Assembly: GCF_029968015.1 (NCBI RefSeq)
Contig: NZ_JASCIS010000009.1
Location: 1 to 64,000 of the forward strand
DNA length: 64,000 nt
DNA from: Streptomyces luteolus
GTDB lineage: Bacteria > Actinomycetota > Actinomycetes > Streptomycetales > Streptomycetaceae
Direction: 5' to 3'
This document shows positions 1-9,602 of this stretch, piece by piece. Below the pieces are notes generated by a model that was given only the letters and a program-made list of their open reading frames with translations, was not told the DNA's origin and did no database searches. The first letter of the stretch is position 1; each line of letters opens with the position of its first letter. A program made the position numbers and the translations under genes.

Positions 1-11
1 AAGACCGTGTT

Positions 12-470
12 CTATGTGGTGAGGCGGGCGAGTCGTTTGTAGCAGCACAGGGCTGCCGCGAGGCCGAGAAAGGCCAGGTAGTTGCGGGGGTTGTGCTCGT
101 AGCGGTGGTTGAGCCGGCGGTAGCAGGTCAGCCAGGACATGGTGCGTTCGATGACCCCCCGCGGCGCCCGAGACGTTCGCTGGACTCGATGACCTTGCGG
201 GTGATCCGGACGCCGATGCGCTTGCCGCGTAACCATTTCCGCAGGTGCGGGACGTCGTATGCCTTGTCGGCGTGCCGCCGCTTCGGTTTGAAGTAGCGGC
301 TGCGGTGGGGGTCGTGTCTCGTTTGGTGACCTTCCACCACGGGCTTCAGGGCGAGGCTGTCGTGGGTGTTGGCGGCCGAGACGCCGACGAGGAGGGGCAG
401 TCCGTTCGCGTCCGACAGGACGTGCATCTTGGAACCCGGCTTGCCCCGGTCCACGGGGCTCGGACCTGGG
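12..470 (-). pseudogene. IS5-family transposase, C-terminal fragment
   Basis: This is the C-terminal half of a DDE transposase. Reading leftwards from about 470, one frame gives a GSKMHVLSDANGLPL stretch and then RHADKAYDVPHLRKWLRG. Near 165-175, in a run of C residues, the frame must shift to continue into VIERTMSWLTCYRRLNHRYE and an end at 12. That tail is typical of IS5/IS427-type transposases. The N-terminal half is missing: the homology stops where a second, oppositely oriented transposase begins. I infer a remnant, disabled by truncation and a frameshift. A sequencing error in the homopolymer could explain the shift but not the missing half. Confidence 0.75.
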
Positions 471-471
471 G

Positions 472-1108
472 TTGCTCGTTGGTCTGTCCGTGGGGAAGAG
501 GGACGCTCGGCCGTGGATCGTCTCGGACGAACTGTGGTCGCTGATCGAACCGTTGCTGCCGAAGCCGGGGCCGAAGTTGGTCGCGGGTCGGCCACGGGTG
601 CCTGACCGGCAGGCGCTCTGCGGGATCCTGTTCGTCCTCCATACCGGCATCCAGTGGGAGTACCTCCCTCAGGAGCTCGGCTTCGGACTCTGGCATGACG
701 TGCTGGCGGCGGCTGACTGCGTGGAACGAGGCCGGCGTGTGGGACCGGTTGCATGCCGTCCTGCTGACGAAGCTGCGGGTGGCGAAGCAGTTGGACTGGT
801 CCCGGGCGGTGATCGACTCCAGCCATGTGCGGGCCGCTCGGCGGGGCCCAAAAGCGGACCGAGCCCGGTCGACCGCGCACGTCCGGGCAGCAAGCACCAC
901 GTCCTCGTCGATGGGCAGGGCATCCCACTCGCTGTGTCGTTGTCCGGCGGACACCGCAACGACGTCGCGCAGTTGATGCCCTTCTGGCCAGGGTTCCGGC
1001 CGTCGCCGGCCTGGTCGGCCGGCCGAGACGACGACCCGACACGCTCCTCGGCGACCGCGGCTACGACCACGACAAGTACCGCCGCCTCGTGGTGGAACTT
1101 CATCGGGC
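472..1108 (+). pseudogene. IS5-family transposase, multiply frameshifted
   Basis: This is a second DDE transposase remnant, opposite in direction to the fragment on its left. The N-terminal part (WIVSDELWSLIEPLLPKPGP) is in the frame of 472. The middle (NEAGVWDRLHAVLLTKLRVA) is in the frame of 695. The next piece (VDRARPGSKHHVLVDGQGIP) is back in the first frame. The last recognisable piece (PDTLLGDRGYDHDKYRRL) is in a third frame near 1040-1085. The family's C-terminal stretch with the last catalytic residues is absent. Several frame changes and a lost end make this a decayed element; it differs in type from its neighbour. Confidence 0.75.
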
Positions 1109-1320
1109 GCTCCAACGAGGAGATCGCACAAGCCCGTTCGAACTGGATGAACGGTGATCGCTTCGGTGAAGTGAAGGGCTACGACGGGGCTTCACTGCCT
1201 GCCCCGGAACTCCCCGCAGTACCGCTGACACCACGGGGTCGGGTGCGCTGAGCTGGGGTCTCATCGCGCGCGAGACGAGTTCATGACCGTGTAAGGCAAC
1301 CTGATGCTGACCCAATCCGC

Positions 1321-1357
1321 CTGAACAATCCGCACTGAACAATCCGCACTGAACAAT
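1321..1357. repeat. 14-bp direct repeat, 2.6 copies
   Basis: CTGAACAATCCGCA occurs at 1321-1334 and 1335-1348, with a third partial copy at 1349-1357. It lies directly before the start region of the P-loop kinase gene, so it overlaps the likely promoter or leader. Its function is unknown. Confidence 0.8.
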
Positions 1358-1363
1358 AGGGGC

Positions 1364-1887
1364 GTGACGATGTTGTTCCTGACGGTCGGCCTGCCAGGCG
1401 CGGGCAAGACGACGGAGGCGCGGCGGCTTGCCGACGTGCACAGCGCCCTGCGGCTGACGCCGGACGAGTGGATGATTCCGCTCTTCGGGGAGCCGGAGGC
1501 GGACGGGAAGCGCGATGTGCTGGAGGGGCGGCTGCTCTGGATCGCTCTGGAGGCGTTGAGGCTGGGAACCAACGTGGTCCTCGACTTCGGCTGCTGGTCT
1601 CGTGACGAGAGGTCGGCGATCCGCTGGCTGGTGGAGTCGGTGGGCGCCTCCTGTCACCTCGTGTACGTTCCGGTGGACCCGGTACCCAACGCGCTCGGGT
1701 CGCCCACCGGCAGTCGAGCACGCCGGATGAGACCTTTCCTATGAGCGAGGTGGATCTCGAGCGCTGGAGAGCGCTGTTCGAGGAGCCCGGCGCCGCCGAA
1801 CTCGCAGGGCGTGAGGTCGGCGGCCCGCCTCCTGGGTGGGCCGGTTGGCCGGAGTGGGCCGCCGATCGGTGGCCGTCGCTCGCCTGA
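1364..1887 (+). pseudogene. AAA/P-loop kinase-like ATPase, frameshifted
   Basis: This is a small ATP-binding protein of the predicted-kinase or zeta-toxin-like type. The Walker A motif is GLPGAGKTT at about residues 8-16, and a TPDEW motif follows near residue 33. The start is GTG at 1364 or, better spaced from an AGGGG, ATG at 1370. The reading frame ends at 1744. A neighbouring frame continues through ARVAHRQSSTPDETFPMSE and DLERWRALFEEP to a stop at 1887, which is the usual end of this family. One frameshift near 1670-1690 therefore splits the gene. It may be a genuine pseudogene or a single-base error. Confidence 0.65.
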
Positions 1888-1937
1888 TGGTGCCGTTCCC
1901 TGCGAGGGCGGTGCTCCGCGTCGGTTGCCGGAGACGC

Positions 1938-1976
1938 CGCCGCCCGCGTACCGAACAGATCGGTACGCGGGCGGCG
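1938..1976. terminator. Strong hairpin, 17-bp stem
   Basis: A perfect 17-bp stem (1938-1954 with 1960-1976) closes a 5-nt loop. It sits 20 nt past the stop of the minus-strand subtilase and just after the plus-strand kinase remnant, so it can act in both directions. There is no U-tract, which is usual in high-G+C actinobacteria. Confidence 0.8.
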
Positions 1977-1996
1977 ACATCCCGGCATCGCGTTCG

Positions 1997-3205
1997 TCAC
2001 GGACTGACGAACAGCAGCCTGTTCGGCGAGCCGGATCCGGGGTTGCCGACCTTGTTCGGTGTGGCGTCGGAGACGAGCTGGTCGCGGACCGTCTGCGGCG
2101 ACCAGCCGGGGTTGGCGGACAGCAGCAGAGCGGCGGCGCCCGCGGTGTGCGGGGTGGCCATGGAGGTGCCGCTGATGGTGTTGGTCGCGGAGTCGCCGGT
2201 GTGCCAGGCGGAGGTGATGCTGCTGCCCGGGGCGAACAGGTCCAGGCAGGTACCGATGTTGGAGTACGAGGCGCGGCTGTCGTTGCTCTGGGTGGCGCCG
2301 AGGGTGATGGCGGCGGGTGTGGAGGCCGGGGTCGTGTTGCAGGCGTTGGCGCCGTTGTCGTTTCCGGCGGCTATGGCGTACGTGACGCCGGAGTTGATGG
2401 AGCGGGTGACGGCGTCGTTGACGGACTGGTTCTTGCTGCCGCCCAGGCTCATGTTCGCCACGGACGGCCCGGACGCGTTCTCGGTCACCCAGTCGATGCC
2501 GTCGATGATCTGCGCGTAGCTGCCCTGGCCGTTGCAGTTCAGGACGCGCACGCCGACCAGGTCGACGCCCTTGGCCACGCCGTATTTCGACCCGCCGACG
2601 GTGCCCGAGACGTGCGTGCCGTGGCCGTGGCAGTCGGAGGCGTCGTTGTCGTTGTCGATGAAGTCGTAGCCGCTGCGGGCGCGGCCGCCGAAGTCGCTGT
2701 GGGAGAAGCGGATCCCGGTGTCCAGGACGTAGACGGTCACTCCGTCACCGCTGTTCGGGTACGTGTAGCTGTCGTCAAGGGGGAGGTCCCGCTGGTCGAC
2801 GCGGTCAAGGCCCCAGGAGGGCGGGTTGGGCTGGGTCGCGGTCGCCTCGGCGATGCCGTCGGCCTCCACTCTCGCCACCTGCGGGTGCGCGGCGAGCTGC
2901 CGTGCCGCCTGCTCGGGCATCCGCACCGCGAAGCCGCGCAGCGCGGAGGTGTAGAGGTGGGTGACCTGCCCGCCGAACCGGTCGGCCAGTTGCGCCGCGC
3001 GGGCCTTGACCGTGGAACGCGCCGGGTCACCGGCGAGGGTGACGATGTACGAGCCGGTCAGGGCGCCGGCCCGTTCGGCTCCGACGACGGTCCCTTCCGC
3101 GGCGGCCTGCGCCGAGGGAGCGGTCGCCGCCGCGCCGCCGGCGGCCAGGGCGGCCGCCGTCAGTGCCACGGTCATCCGGCGCGACAGTGTGCCTCGGATC
3201 TTCAT
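1997..3205 (-). CDS. Secreted S8 family serine peptidase (subtilase)
   Basis: This is a predicted extracellular subtilisin-like protease of 402 residues. The N-terminus has a basic stretch, a hydrophobic alanine-rich core and an AQAAAEG cleavage-type site, so it is exported. An inhibitor I9 propeptide follows at about residues 45-120. The catalytic triad is visible as D162 (VLDTGI), H195 (HGHGTHVSGT) and S348 (GTSMATPH), with the oxyanion N283 in AAGNDNG. It ends just after the catalytic domain. I chose ATG at 3205 because AGAAGGGC precedes it; an in-frame start 23 codons upstream lacks that and would spoil the signal peptide. It resembles aqualysin/proteinase K-type enzymes. It lies downstream of a second subtilase on the same strand, with a hairpin between. 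Confidence 0.92.
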   Translation of the reverse strand: MKIRGTLSRRMTVALTAAALAAGGAAATAPSAQAAAEGTVVGAERAGALTGSYIVTLAGDPARSTVKARAAQLADRFGGQVTHLYTSALRGFAVRMPEQAARQLAAHPQVARVEADGIAEATATQPNPPSWGLDRVDQRDLPLDDSYTYPNSGDGVTVYVLDTGIRFSHSDFGGRARSGYDFIDNDNDASDCHGHGTHVSGTVGGSKYGVAKGVDLVGVRVLNCNGQGSYAQIIDGIDWVTENASGPSVANMSLGGSKNQSVNDAVTRSINSGVTYAIAAGNDNGANACNTTPASTPAAITLGATQSNDSRASYSNIGTCLDLFAPGSSITSAWHTGDSATNTISGTSMATPHTAGAAALLLSANPGWSPQTVRDQLVSDATPNKVGNPGSGSPNRLLFVSP

Positions 3206-3272
3206 GAAGTGCCCTTCTGTGGAGGGAGAACCGGCCTGCCCTTTGGGGTGTGGCGAGGCGCGGCGGTGGAAC

Positions 3273-3310
3273 ATGGGGTCCGCGGATCAGGGGGAAGCTG
3301 CGGACCCCAT
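3273..3310. terminator. Hairpin after the PKD subtilase
   Basis: An 11-bp perfect stem (3273-3283 with 3300-3310) lies about 47 nt past the stop of the gene at 3357-5180. It separates that gene from the downstream subtilase start at 3205. Confidence 0.7.
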
Positions 3311-3356
3311 GGCTTCGGGGGAGCAGCGAGCCGGGCGGTGAGGGTCGCCGGTCCGG

Positions 3357-5180
3357 CTACGGCACCTTGACGGTCTTCGTCTCCGCGTCCTCGACGCCTT
3401 CGTCGTCGGACACCGTGAGGGTGACCGTGTACGTGCCCGCGGCCGAGTAGATGTGGTCGACGGTGGCGCCGCTGCCGGTGGACCCGTCACCGAAGTCCCA
3501 TGCGTACGAGGCGACGGAGCCATCCGGGTCCGCGGAGGCGGAGCCGTCGAACTTGCAGTACCGGACGCCCGCGGAGTTGCCGCAGTCGGCGGAGAACGCC
3601 GCCTCCGGCGCCTGGTTCGGGCCGACGCGGACCGACTTGGTCGTCGAGCCCGTGGCGTCCTGGTTATCGGTCACCGTCAGCTTGACCGTGTACCTGCCCG
3701 GGGAGGCGTAGGTGCGGGTGGCGGTCTCTCCGGTGGCGGTGGTGCCGTCGCCGAAGTCCCAGGTCCACGCGGTGACGCTGCCGTCGGGGTCGGAGGACGC
3801 GCCGCCGTCGAAGGTGCACTTGAGGGTTGTCTCGTCGCAGCTGTGGGTGAACGAGGCGCTGGGGCGTCGGTTGCCGTCCTGGGTCGGCGGGAACGCCTGC
3901 GCGTCGCCGACGTCCAGGAGGGGTTCCTTCGTGCCGTCGCCGGAGTCATCCTGCCAGTCGGTGTTCCCGTGGTCCTTGAGGTACTGGTACAGGGCGTGGA
4001 CCCCGTCCTTGCCGGACGGCTTGTCGACCATGGCCACCAGTGCCGCCGCCCCGGTGACGTGCGGCGCGGCCATCGACGTACCGCTGTAGTTCCGGTTGTA
4101 GCCGCCGTCCTTGAACGTCGAGTGGATGCAGACGCCCGGGGCCGCGATGCCCACCTTGGTACCCCAGTTGGAGAAGTCGGCGAGGGTGTCGTCCTGGTCG
4201 CTGCGGCAGGACGGCGCGCCCCCGGAGCCGCCCGGTTCGCCGTCGGAGTCGGCCAGCGCCGAGACCGTCAGTACGTCGTCGTACTTCGCAGGGGCGCTGT
4301 CGCGGGCGTCCTGGTCGTCGTTGCCCGCCGAGACGATCAGGGGGACGCCCTTGCCGACGAGGTTGCTCACCGCCGTACCGAGAGCGGCCGGTTCACCGCT
4401 GCCGCCGATGGACGAGTTGACGACCTCGATCGTGCCGGAGCGGCCGGCGATGTAGTCGTACCCGGCGATCAGCCAGGACCACTGGCCCCGGTTGTCGTCG
4501 CCGAGCGTCTTGACCGCGTGCAGCCGTGCACCCGGAGCCACGCCGACGACGCCCGTGCCGTTGTCGATGGCGGCCGCGGTTCCGGCCACGTGGCTGCCGT
4601 GCCCGTTGCCGTCGTCGCCCTGGTTCTCGCGGCATGTTCCCGAGGTGCAGTCGACGCGCGACACCACGTTCAGGTCGGGATGGTCGAAGTCGATACCGGA
4701 GTCGGTGATGGCGATGTCGACATCCATCCGGGCATCGTCCTGACCGTCGATGTCCAGATTCGGGTTCTGGTCGGCGAAGACCCGCCGGACGCCGGTCGGC
4801 ACTTCCTGTGCGGCCGCGCCCGGCCCGTCGTCGGCGTTCAGATAGTCACGGTCGGCGCCCGCGTCGACCTCCACCCCGTACACCGGGCCGTCCGGCTCCA
4901 CAGCTGTCACGCCGGGGGCCGAACGCAGCGCCTGGGCAGCGGAGTTGGGCAGGGTGATGGAGTACCCCTTGAGCACGTGCCGGTAGACGCCGTTGACCTT
5001 GCCGCCGAATCTCGCGGCGTGCGCGGAGGCGAAGCGCTCGGGGTCGTCCACGGTGCGGTCCAAGCTCACGATGTACGTCTTGCCCGGCGCCCGGCCTTCG
5101 GCGAGCGCCGCCGGAACCGTCGGCGTGCTCAGTGCCGCGACCAGACTCGCCGCGACCGTCAGCCTCGTGGTTCGTCGCAT
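3357..5180 (-). CDS. Secreted S8 subtilase with two PKD domains
   Basis: This is a 607-residue predicted extracellular protease. It has a signal peptide (about residues 1-27), an I9 propeptide (about 34-100) and an S8 catalytic domain with D160 (ITDSGIDFDHPD), H194 (GNGHGSHVAG) and S369 (GTSMAAPH). Two C-terminal PKD domains follow at about 440-520 and 522-607, each with a WDFGDG motif. PKD domains often help bind polymeric or protein substrates. A GAAGGAG sequence precedes the ATG. The start of the downstream subtilase lies 150 nt further on, past a hairpin, so the two may be separate units. Four cysteines in the PKD part could form disulfides. Confidence 0.93.
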   Translation of the reverse strand: MRRTTRLTVAASLVAALSTPTVPAALAEGRAPGKTYIVSLDRTVDDPERFASAHAARFGGKVNGVYRHVLKGYSITLPNSAAQALRSAPGVTAVEPDGPVYGVEVDAGADRDYLNADDGPGAAAQEVPTGVRRVFADQNPNLDIDGQDDARMDVDIAITDSGIDFDHPDLNVVSRVDCTSGTCRENQGDDGNGHGSHVAGTAAAIDNGTGVVGVAPGARLHAVKTLGDDNRGQWSWLIAGYDYIAGRSGTIEVVNSSIGGSGEPAALGTAVSNLVGKGVPLIVSAGNDDQDARDSAPAKYDDVLTVSALADSDGEPGGSGGAPSCRSDQDDTLADFSNWGTKVGIAAPGVCIHSTFKDGGYNRNYSGTSMAAPHVTGAAALVAMVDKPSGKDGVHALYQYLKDHGNTDWQDDSGDGTKEPLLDVGDAQAFPPTQDGNRRPSASFTHSCDETTLKCTFDGGASSDPDGSVTAWTWDFGDGTTATGETATRTYASPGRYTVKLTVTDNQDATGSTTKSVRVGPNQAPEAAFSADCGNSAGVRYCKFDGSASADPDGSVASYAWDFGDGSTGSGATVDHIYSAAGTYTVTLTVSDDEGVEDAETKTVKVP

Positions 5181-5311
5181 GTGAGTACCACTCCTTCGGA
5201 GATGGCTGCCTGAAAGCGGGCGCTGACGGCCGTCCTGGTCGGCGCCCGCTCCCCCCGTGCCAGAACCATCGGTTCCGCCCCGGGGCGCTGCAATCCGTAG
5301 GGGGTACGGGG

Positions 5312-8221
5312 TTATTGGCGCGCGGAGCCCGGGAGGCCGGCCGACGCGTGCGGGTCGGGCGCGTTCGCCGAATGCCGCTCCAGATGCCGGCTGGTGATGG
5401 CGTGACGGGAGGCGACACCGAGCTTCCGTACGGCCTTGGCTATGTGCTCTTCCACGGTGCGCCGGGACAGGAACAGGGCGGCGGCGATCTCACGGTTGGT
5501 CAGGCCGTCGGCGGCGAGGCGGGCCACCTCGCGCTCGCGCGGGGAGAGTTGACCGCCGTAGCCGCGCCGTCCCATGCGGTGGACGACGGTCGCTCCGTAC
5601 GTGCGTTGCAGCCGCCCCACACGTGCCAGGTCCCAGGAGGCCCCGAGGGTGGCGAAAGCCGCCGCAGCGGCGGCCGCGGCCGTGTGCCCGCCTTCACCGT
5701 CGCCCTCGATCAGCGCACAGCGCGCGCTGCCCTCCAGCGAGCGGGCCGCTTCGTAAGGTGCCGGCATGGCCTCGTAGACGGCGGCCGCCGCCCGATGGTG
5801 CGCTCCGGCCATTGCGAAGTCGCCCTCCGCTTCGGCCAGGACACCAAGGCTCGCCAGGAGCGCTGCGGTCGTGGCCGGGGCGTCGAGGCCCTCGATGCCG
5901 CTGCTGTATTCGGTCAGCAACTCCCGAGCCCGGTGGAGCCCGCCCGCCCTGGTGAGTGCCTCGACCGCTACGGGCGTGACGATCGCGGCCCACGCCCAGA
6001 CCCCTTTGCGCCGCACCCCGTTGAGGATCGGCTCGACCTGATGCCACGCGCCCGCGGCGTCGCCCTCGCTGAGCATCAGGCGGGCGAGCGCGGCGCTGGC
6101 CTGGGGCAGGCCGGGCACGGACCCCTGGGGCAGGCACGCCTGGACACACGCTTTGAGGTGTCGCTCCGCGAGGGCCAGTCGGCCATGCGCCAACGAGAGT
6201 TGCCCGAGGACCAGTTCGGCCTCCGCCGCGAGTTCCGGCACATCCTCGAGGACGGCGAGGGTCCGGTCCGCCTGCTGCGCCAGATCACGCCACCGGCCGG
6301 TCGCCCAACTGTGCAGCAGCCGTGTCGAGTCGGCGAGGCCGGTGACGTAGGAGGCTTCGGCCTGTGACAGCAGACGGGTGCTGCGTTCCAGATAGAGCTC
6401 CGCGCGTCGGTGGTGCCCGACGCTGATCGCGGTGTGCGCGAGGTTGTTCCACGCCCGGGCCAGATCGCGTCGCTCGCTCGGAGTGTCGGTCTGGAGAGGC
6501 AGACCGTCGGCCATCGCGAGCGCGCCGGCGTCGCCGCAGTGCATGAGTGTGGCGGCGAAGCCGCCGACCGCATGGATGCGCAGATGGGCATCGCTCAGTT
6601 GGAGCGCGTTGGCGCGGGCCTGTTCGCCCCACTGGAGATGTTCCTGCAGCGATGCGCCGGACAGGTAGGTGGCCAGGGCGAGCGATGCCATCGCCCAACT
6701 GGCCAGGTGCGGCCGGTTCCGCAACTCGGGGATGGACCTGGCTATCTCTTCGAGTCCGTCCAGGCCGGCACCTGCCTGGTTGCGCAGCAGCACACCGAGC
6801 CGGTACCGCACCTCGCCCCGCGCCGCCCGAGGCATCGGCGTGTGGGCCAGCACATCACGCAGCACCTCGACCGTCTCCGCGTGCTCCAGACCGCTCACAG
6901 CCGATCGCCCCAGCTTGACGGCGAGGCGCACCGTGGTGGCAGTGGGCAACGACCCGACCACCAGGGCCTCGCGCAACAAGCGGGTCGCGGCGGCGTCGTC
7001 ACCGGCCGACCGGGCCGCGTCGGCCGCTTGCTCCGTGTACCTCAACGCACTGCTCAGCAACCCCGCCTCGCGGCAGTGGTGCGCGAGCTGGACGTACGGC
7101 ACCGGGCCGCGCGCCCGGACCAGGGCATCCACGGCACGTCGGTGCAGCCGCCTGCGCAGCGGAGCCGCAAGCGACTCGTAGGCCGCGCGACGCGCCAACT
7201 CGTGCCGGAAACCGTAAGAGCCCGCGGTCAGTTCCCGCAGCAGCCCGCGCTCCAGAGCCCAGCACAGCGCGGTCGAGCCATGCCCGCCCCGCAGACCCGC
7301 GACAGCCACGAGCAGTTCCTCGGCGCACGCCCCGCGGAGCACGGCCGCGGCGCTGATGAGCCGGCGTACGTCTTGAGGTGATCGATTCACCTGCTCGACC
7401 CAGGCATGCCGCACCCCCGGCGGAACCGTCAGGTCCGCTGCCCCCGGAACCGGATGCCCCGCCGGGTGGCGGGAGAAGAAGTCAGGCTGCTCGGCGAAGG
7501 CGCGCACGGCTTCCTCCACCACGAACGGGACACCCGCGGTGAGGGCCTGCAGTTGGCTGGGAAGCGGGTCCGGTACGGCGTCGACATCGAGCAACTGCGC
7601 CGCCATGGTGGCGACGTCGTCCACGCCCAGGGGCCGCAGCCGAACCTCACACGGGACCGTCCCGTGCGGTACCCGAGCCAGCAGCCCGTCCAAGTGCTCG
7701 CCGTCAGAAGGAGCGTGACGGTACGTCAGAATCAGCCGCACCCCCTCCGGGATCGATCCGATCAGATAGCGCAGGAGATCGAGTGTGCCGCTGTCACCCC
7801 AGTGCAGGTCCTCGATCACGACCAGTGCCGGGGCGTGCGTACGGAGCAGTTCGACCACGCCGCGGAAGACATGAAGACGTTCCGTCTGCGGGTCGTCGGT
7901 CGGGTCGAGCGCGGGAGCGAGGCGGTTGTCGAGCTCGGGCAGCAGCGTTCGGAGCGCTCCGGTCCCGGGGCTCACGCTGTGCGGCCCGTCGACGGAGGCC
8001 AGTTGTCGCAACGCATCCACGACCGGGGCGTAGGGGAGTGGTTCACGCAGGTCCTGGCACGCGCCGATGAGCGTGTTGAGGTGACCCAGGCGCGGACTGG
8101 CCAGAACTTCGCGCACCAGACGGCTCTTGCCGATGCCGGCTTCTCCGCCGACGAGCAGCACGGCGGACGGGGCGAGGGCATGGAGTACCAGGAGGTCCCG
8201 TTCCGCGTCCCGGCCCACCAT
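5312..8221 (-). CDS. Large ATP-binding LuxR-family (LAL) regulator
   Basis: This predicted cytoplasmic transcription regulator has 969 residues from the chosen start. The N-terminal AAA-type ATPase has a Walker A (GGEAGIGKSRLV) and a Walker B (ALVVIEDLHW). A long helical, TPR-like middle follows, then a C-terminal LuxR helix-turn-helix (LSPREREVARLAADGLTNRE, with RRTVEEHIAKAVRKLG). Such proteins usually activate secondary metabolism or catabolic genes in response to a ligand. I chose ATG at 8221, right before the usual GRDAERD opening. The frame stays open to 8662, but those extra 147 codons are Arg/Ser/Thr-rich and lack a clear domain. No strong Shine-Dalgarno marks either start. The target genes cannot be told from here. 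Confidence 0.85.
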   Translation of the reverse strand: MVGRDAERDLLVLHALAPSAVLLVGGEAGIGKSRLVREVLASPRLGHLNTLIGACQDLREPLPYAPVVDALRQLASVDGPHSVSPGTGALRTLLPELDNRLAPALDPTDDPQTERLHVFRGVVELLRTHAPALVVIEDLHWGDSGTLDLLRYLIGSIPEGVRLILTYRHAPSDGEHLDGLLARVPHGTVPCEVRLRPLGVDDVATMAAQLLDVDAVPDPLPSQLQALTAGVPFVVEEAVRAFAEQPDFFSRHPAGHPVPGAADLTVPPGVRHAWVEQVNRSPQDVRRLISAAAVLRGACAEELLVAVAGLRGGHGSTALCWALERGLLRELTAGSYGFRHELARRAAYESLAAPLRRRLHRRAVDALVRARGPVPYVQLAHHCREAGLLSSALRYTEQAADAARSAGDDAAATRLLREALVVGSLPTATTVRLAVKLGRSAVSGLEHAETVEVLRDVLAHTPMPRAARGEVRYRLGVLLRNQAGAGLDGLEEIARSIPELRNRPHLASWAMASLALATYLSGASLQEHLQWGEQARANALQLSDAHLRIHAVGGFAATLMHCGDAGALAMADGLPLQTDTPSERRDLARAWNNLAHTAISVGHHRRAELYLERSTRLLSQAEASYVTGLADSTRLLHSWATGRWRDLAQQADRTLAVLEDVPELAAEAELVLGQLSLAHGRLALAERHLKACVQACLPQGSVPGLPQASAALARLMLSEGDAAGAWHQVEPILNGVRRKGVWAWAAIVTPVAVEALTRAGGLHRARELLTEYSSGIEGLDAPATTAALLASLGVLAEAEGDFAMAGAHHRAAAAVYEAMPAPYEAARSLEGSARCALIEGDGEGGHTAAAAAAAAFATLGASWDLARVGRLQRTYGATVVHRMGRRGYGGQLSPREREVARLAADGLTNREIAAALFLSRRTVEEHIAKAVRKLGVASRHAITSRHLERHSANAPDPHASAGLPGSARQ

Positions 8222-8694
8222 CCGGCCGCAACTCAGCGGCGGCGCCGCGCTGTTGCGCGCTTGATCGGCGAGGTGGAGTACGTCACTGCCGCGCTTCGCG
8301 GCCACTTGGCCGTGCTTCGTCGACACCGTCACCGCCAGGGTCTTCGTCGCGAATCCGGGCAGGAGATGGCCTGCCCGGGAGGTGCGCCCGGCGCTGCCGC
8401 CGGACTGGGTGCGAGGAGGGGAGCGCCGGTCGGGCCGAGTGACGGTATACGAGCTCACAATGCGGTCGTCAACAGTGCCCTGGCCGAAACCCGGCGCGGA
8501 TGGTGGGGCACGCGGTGCTGTGTGCGGCTGGGCGGAAGTCCGGGTGGCGGTGCGGCTGTGCCGCACGGACACGAGCCCTACGTGGTGAGGCCGCTCGACA
8601 GCCGCCGACAGCGTCTTGCGCGGGAACCGATCCGCATGGCTTGATTTTCGGCACACGTGCACTGCCGGAACTCGACGCTCCGTGAGGAGAGGGT
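8222..8694. other. Gap with uncertain LAL N-terminus
   Basis: This stretch lies between the divergent LAL regulator and the small Tat-type gene. On the minus strand the LAL frame stays open to 8662, so part may be coding if translation starts upstream. I see no other convincing gene. Promoters for both neighbours should lie here, but no clear consensus stands out. Confidence 0.5.
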
Positions 8695-9105
8695 ATGCAA
8701 GGCGGCACTCGAAGGGCCATGCTGCGGTCGGCGGCCGTCGTAGGCGCTTCTGCGACGGTGGGAACTGCGACGGCCAAATCCGCTGCTGCGGAGGGCAGTT
8801 CCTCCGGCCCGGAAGAGGACGAAGCGCCTTTCCGGACGATGGCCCGGCCCGACGACTACCACTGGACCGAGGAGGAGAAGGCGGAGCGGAGGCGGGTCAT
8901 CTCCGTCGGCTTCACCGAGGCGGAGGCGGACTGCTGGGTGCTGGTGGCCCGCGCGGCCGGTGCGTTCCTCGACCTGCCGCAGGTGCACCCCTCCGACATA
9001 CCGGAGTCCATCTTGTCCTGGCATGACATCCAGACCCGGCTCATCTACCGGCCGACGTACCGCGCCTATCGGGAGACCTGGCCGAAGCCCGGGACGCAGG
9101 ACTGA
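8695..9105 (+). CDS. Small exported protein with Tat-like signal
   Basis: This is a 136-residue protein that I do not recognise by function. The N-terminus TRRAMLRSAAVVGASATVG has paired arginines followed by a hydrophobic stretch, like a twin-arginine signal. The mature part is acidic and Trp/Tyr-rich, with a conserved-looking segment around FTEAEADCWVLVARAAGAF and no known catalytic motif. A strong GAGGAGAGGG lies just upstream of the ATG. It stands alone between the LAL regulator (divergent) and a glyoxalase-like gene. Tat export often serves proteins that fold or bind cofactors before export. Confidence 0.75.
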   Translation: MQGGTRRAMLRSAAVVGASATVGTATAKSAAAEGSSSGPEEDEAPFRTMARPDDYHWTEEEKAERRRVISVGFTEAEADCWVLVARAAGAFLDLPQVHPSDIPESILSWHDIQTRLIYRPTYRAYRETWPKPGTQD

Positions 9106-9260
9106 CCAGGGGGGCGCCTCCTGGCGCGCGGACCTCCACGATGCGGGCGATGACCGGATGTAACCTCCGCCTGTCGAACCGGGCATGGCTCGGTTCGGCG
9201 CATCTCGTCGACACGGCACCCCGGTGCCCAGACCCCTGATTACGGGATGAGGAGGCCGCC

Positions 9261-9602
9261 ATGGCCGCGGTGAACTACTTCGAGATCGGCTCGCCCGACC
9301 CGCAGGCGGCCCGTAGGTTCTACGGTTCGCTGTTCAAGTGGAATTTCGGCGACCCCGACCAGGGCTATCAGATGATCAACAATGGTCAGGGCGGCCTGTG
9401 GGACAGTTCCGCGGCCGGCGGCGCGCATTGGGCGATCTTCTACGTGCAGGTCGACGACGTGCAAGAGGTGATCGGTCGCGCCGAGGAACTGGGCGCGACC
9501 GTGGCCGTCCCGCTGGTCGACGGCGGCTCTCTGCGGTTCGCCCACCTGGTCGACCCGGAGGGCAACCGGTTCGCGGTGTGGCAGCCGAAGCCGACGGTGT
9601 GA
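9261..9602 (+). CDS. VOC (glyoxalase/bleomycin-resistance-like) protein
   Basis: This is a 113-residue single-domain VOC-fold protein. The opening NYFEIGSPDPQAARRFYGSL and the closing DPEGNRFAVWQ are typical of this superfamily. A GATGAGGAGG sequence precedes the ATG. Members bind metal and act as isomerases, dioxygenases or drug-binding proteins. The substrate cannot be inferred from this context. Confidence 0.88.
   Translation: MAAVNYFEIGSPDPQAARRFYGSLFKWNFGDPDQGYQMINNGQGGLWDSSAAGGAHWAIFYVQVDDVQEVIGRAEELGATVAVPLVDGGSLRFAHLVDPEGNRFAVWQPKPTV

Noticed and set aside
1811..3370. Long plus-strand open frame opposite the subtilases
   Set aside because: It is a G+C-driven shadow of the minus-strand subtilase genes, Gly/Arg/Val-rich and without any domain.
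5132..6367. Open plus-strand frame over the LAL regulator
   Set aside because: No start signal or domain; the opposite strand has a clear ATPase and LuxR domain.
8222..8662. Extra 147 N-terminal codons of the LAL regulator
   Set aside because: Composition is unlike the rest, no Shine-Dalgarno, and the usual family opening begins at 8221. Kept only as an alternative.
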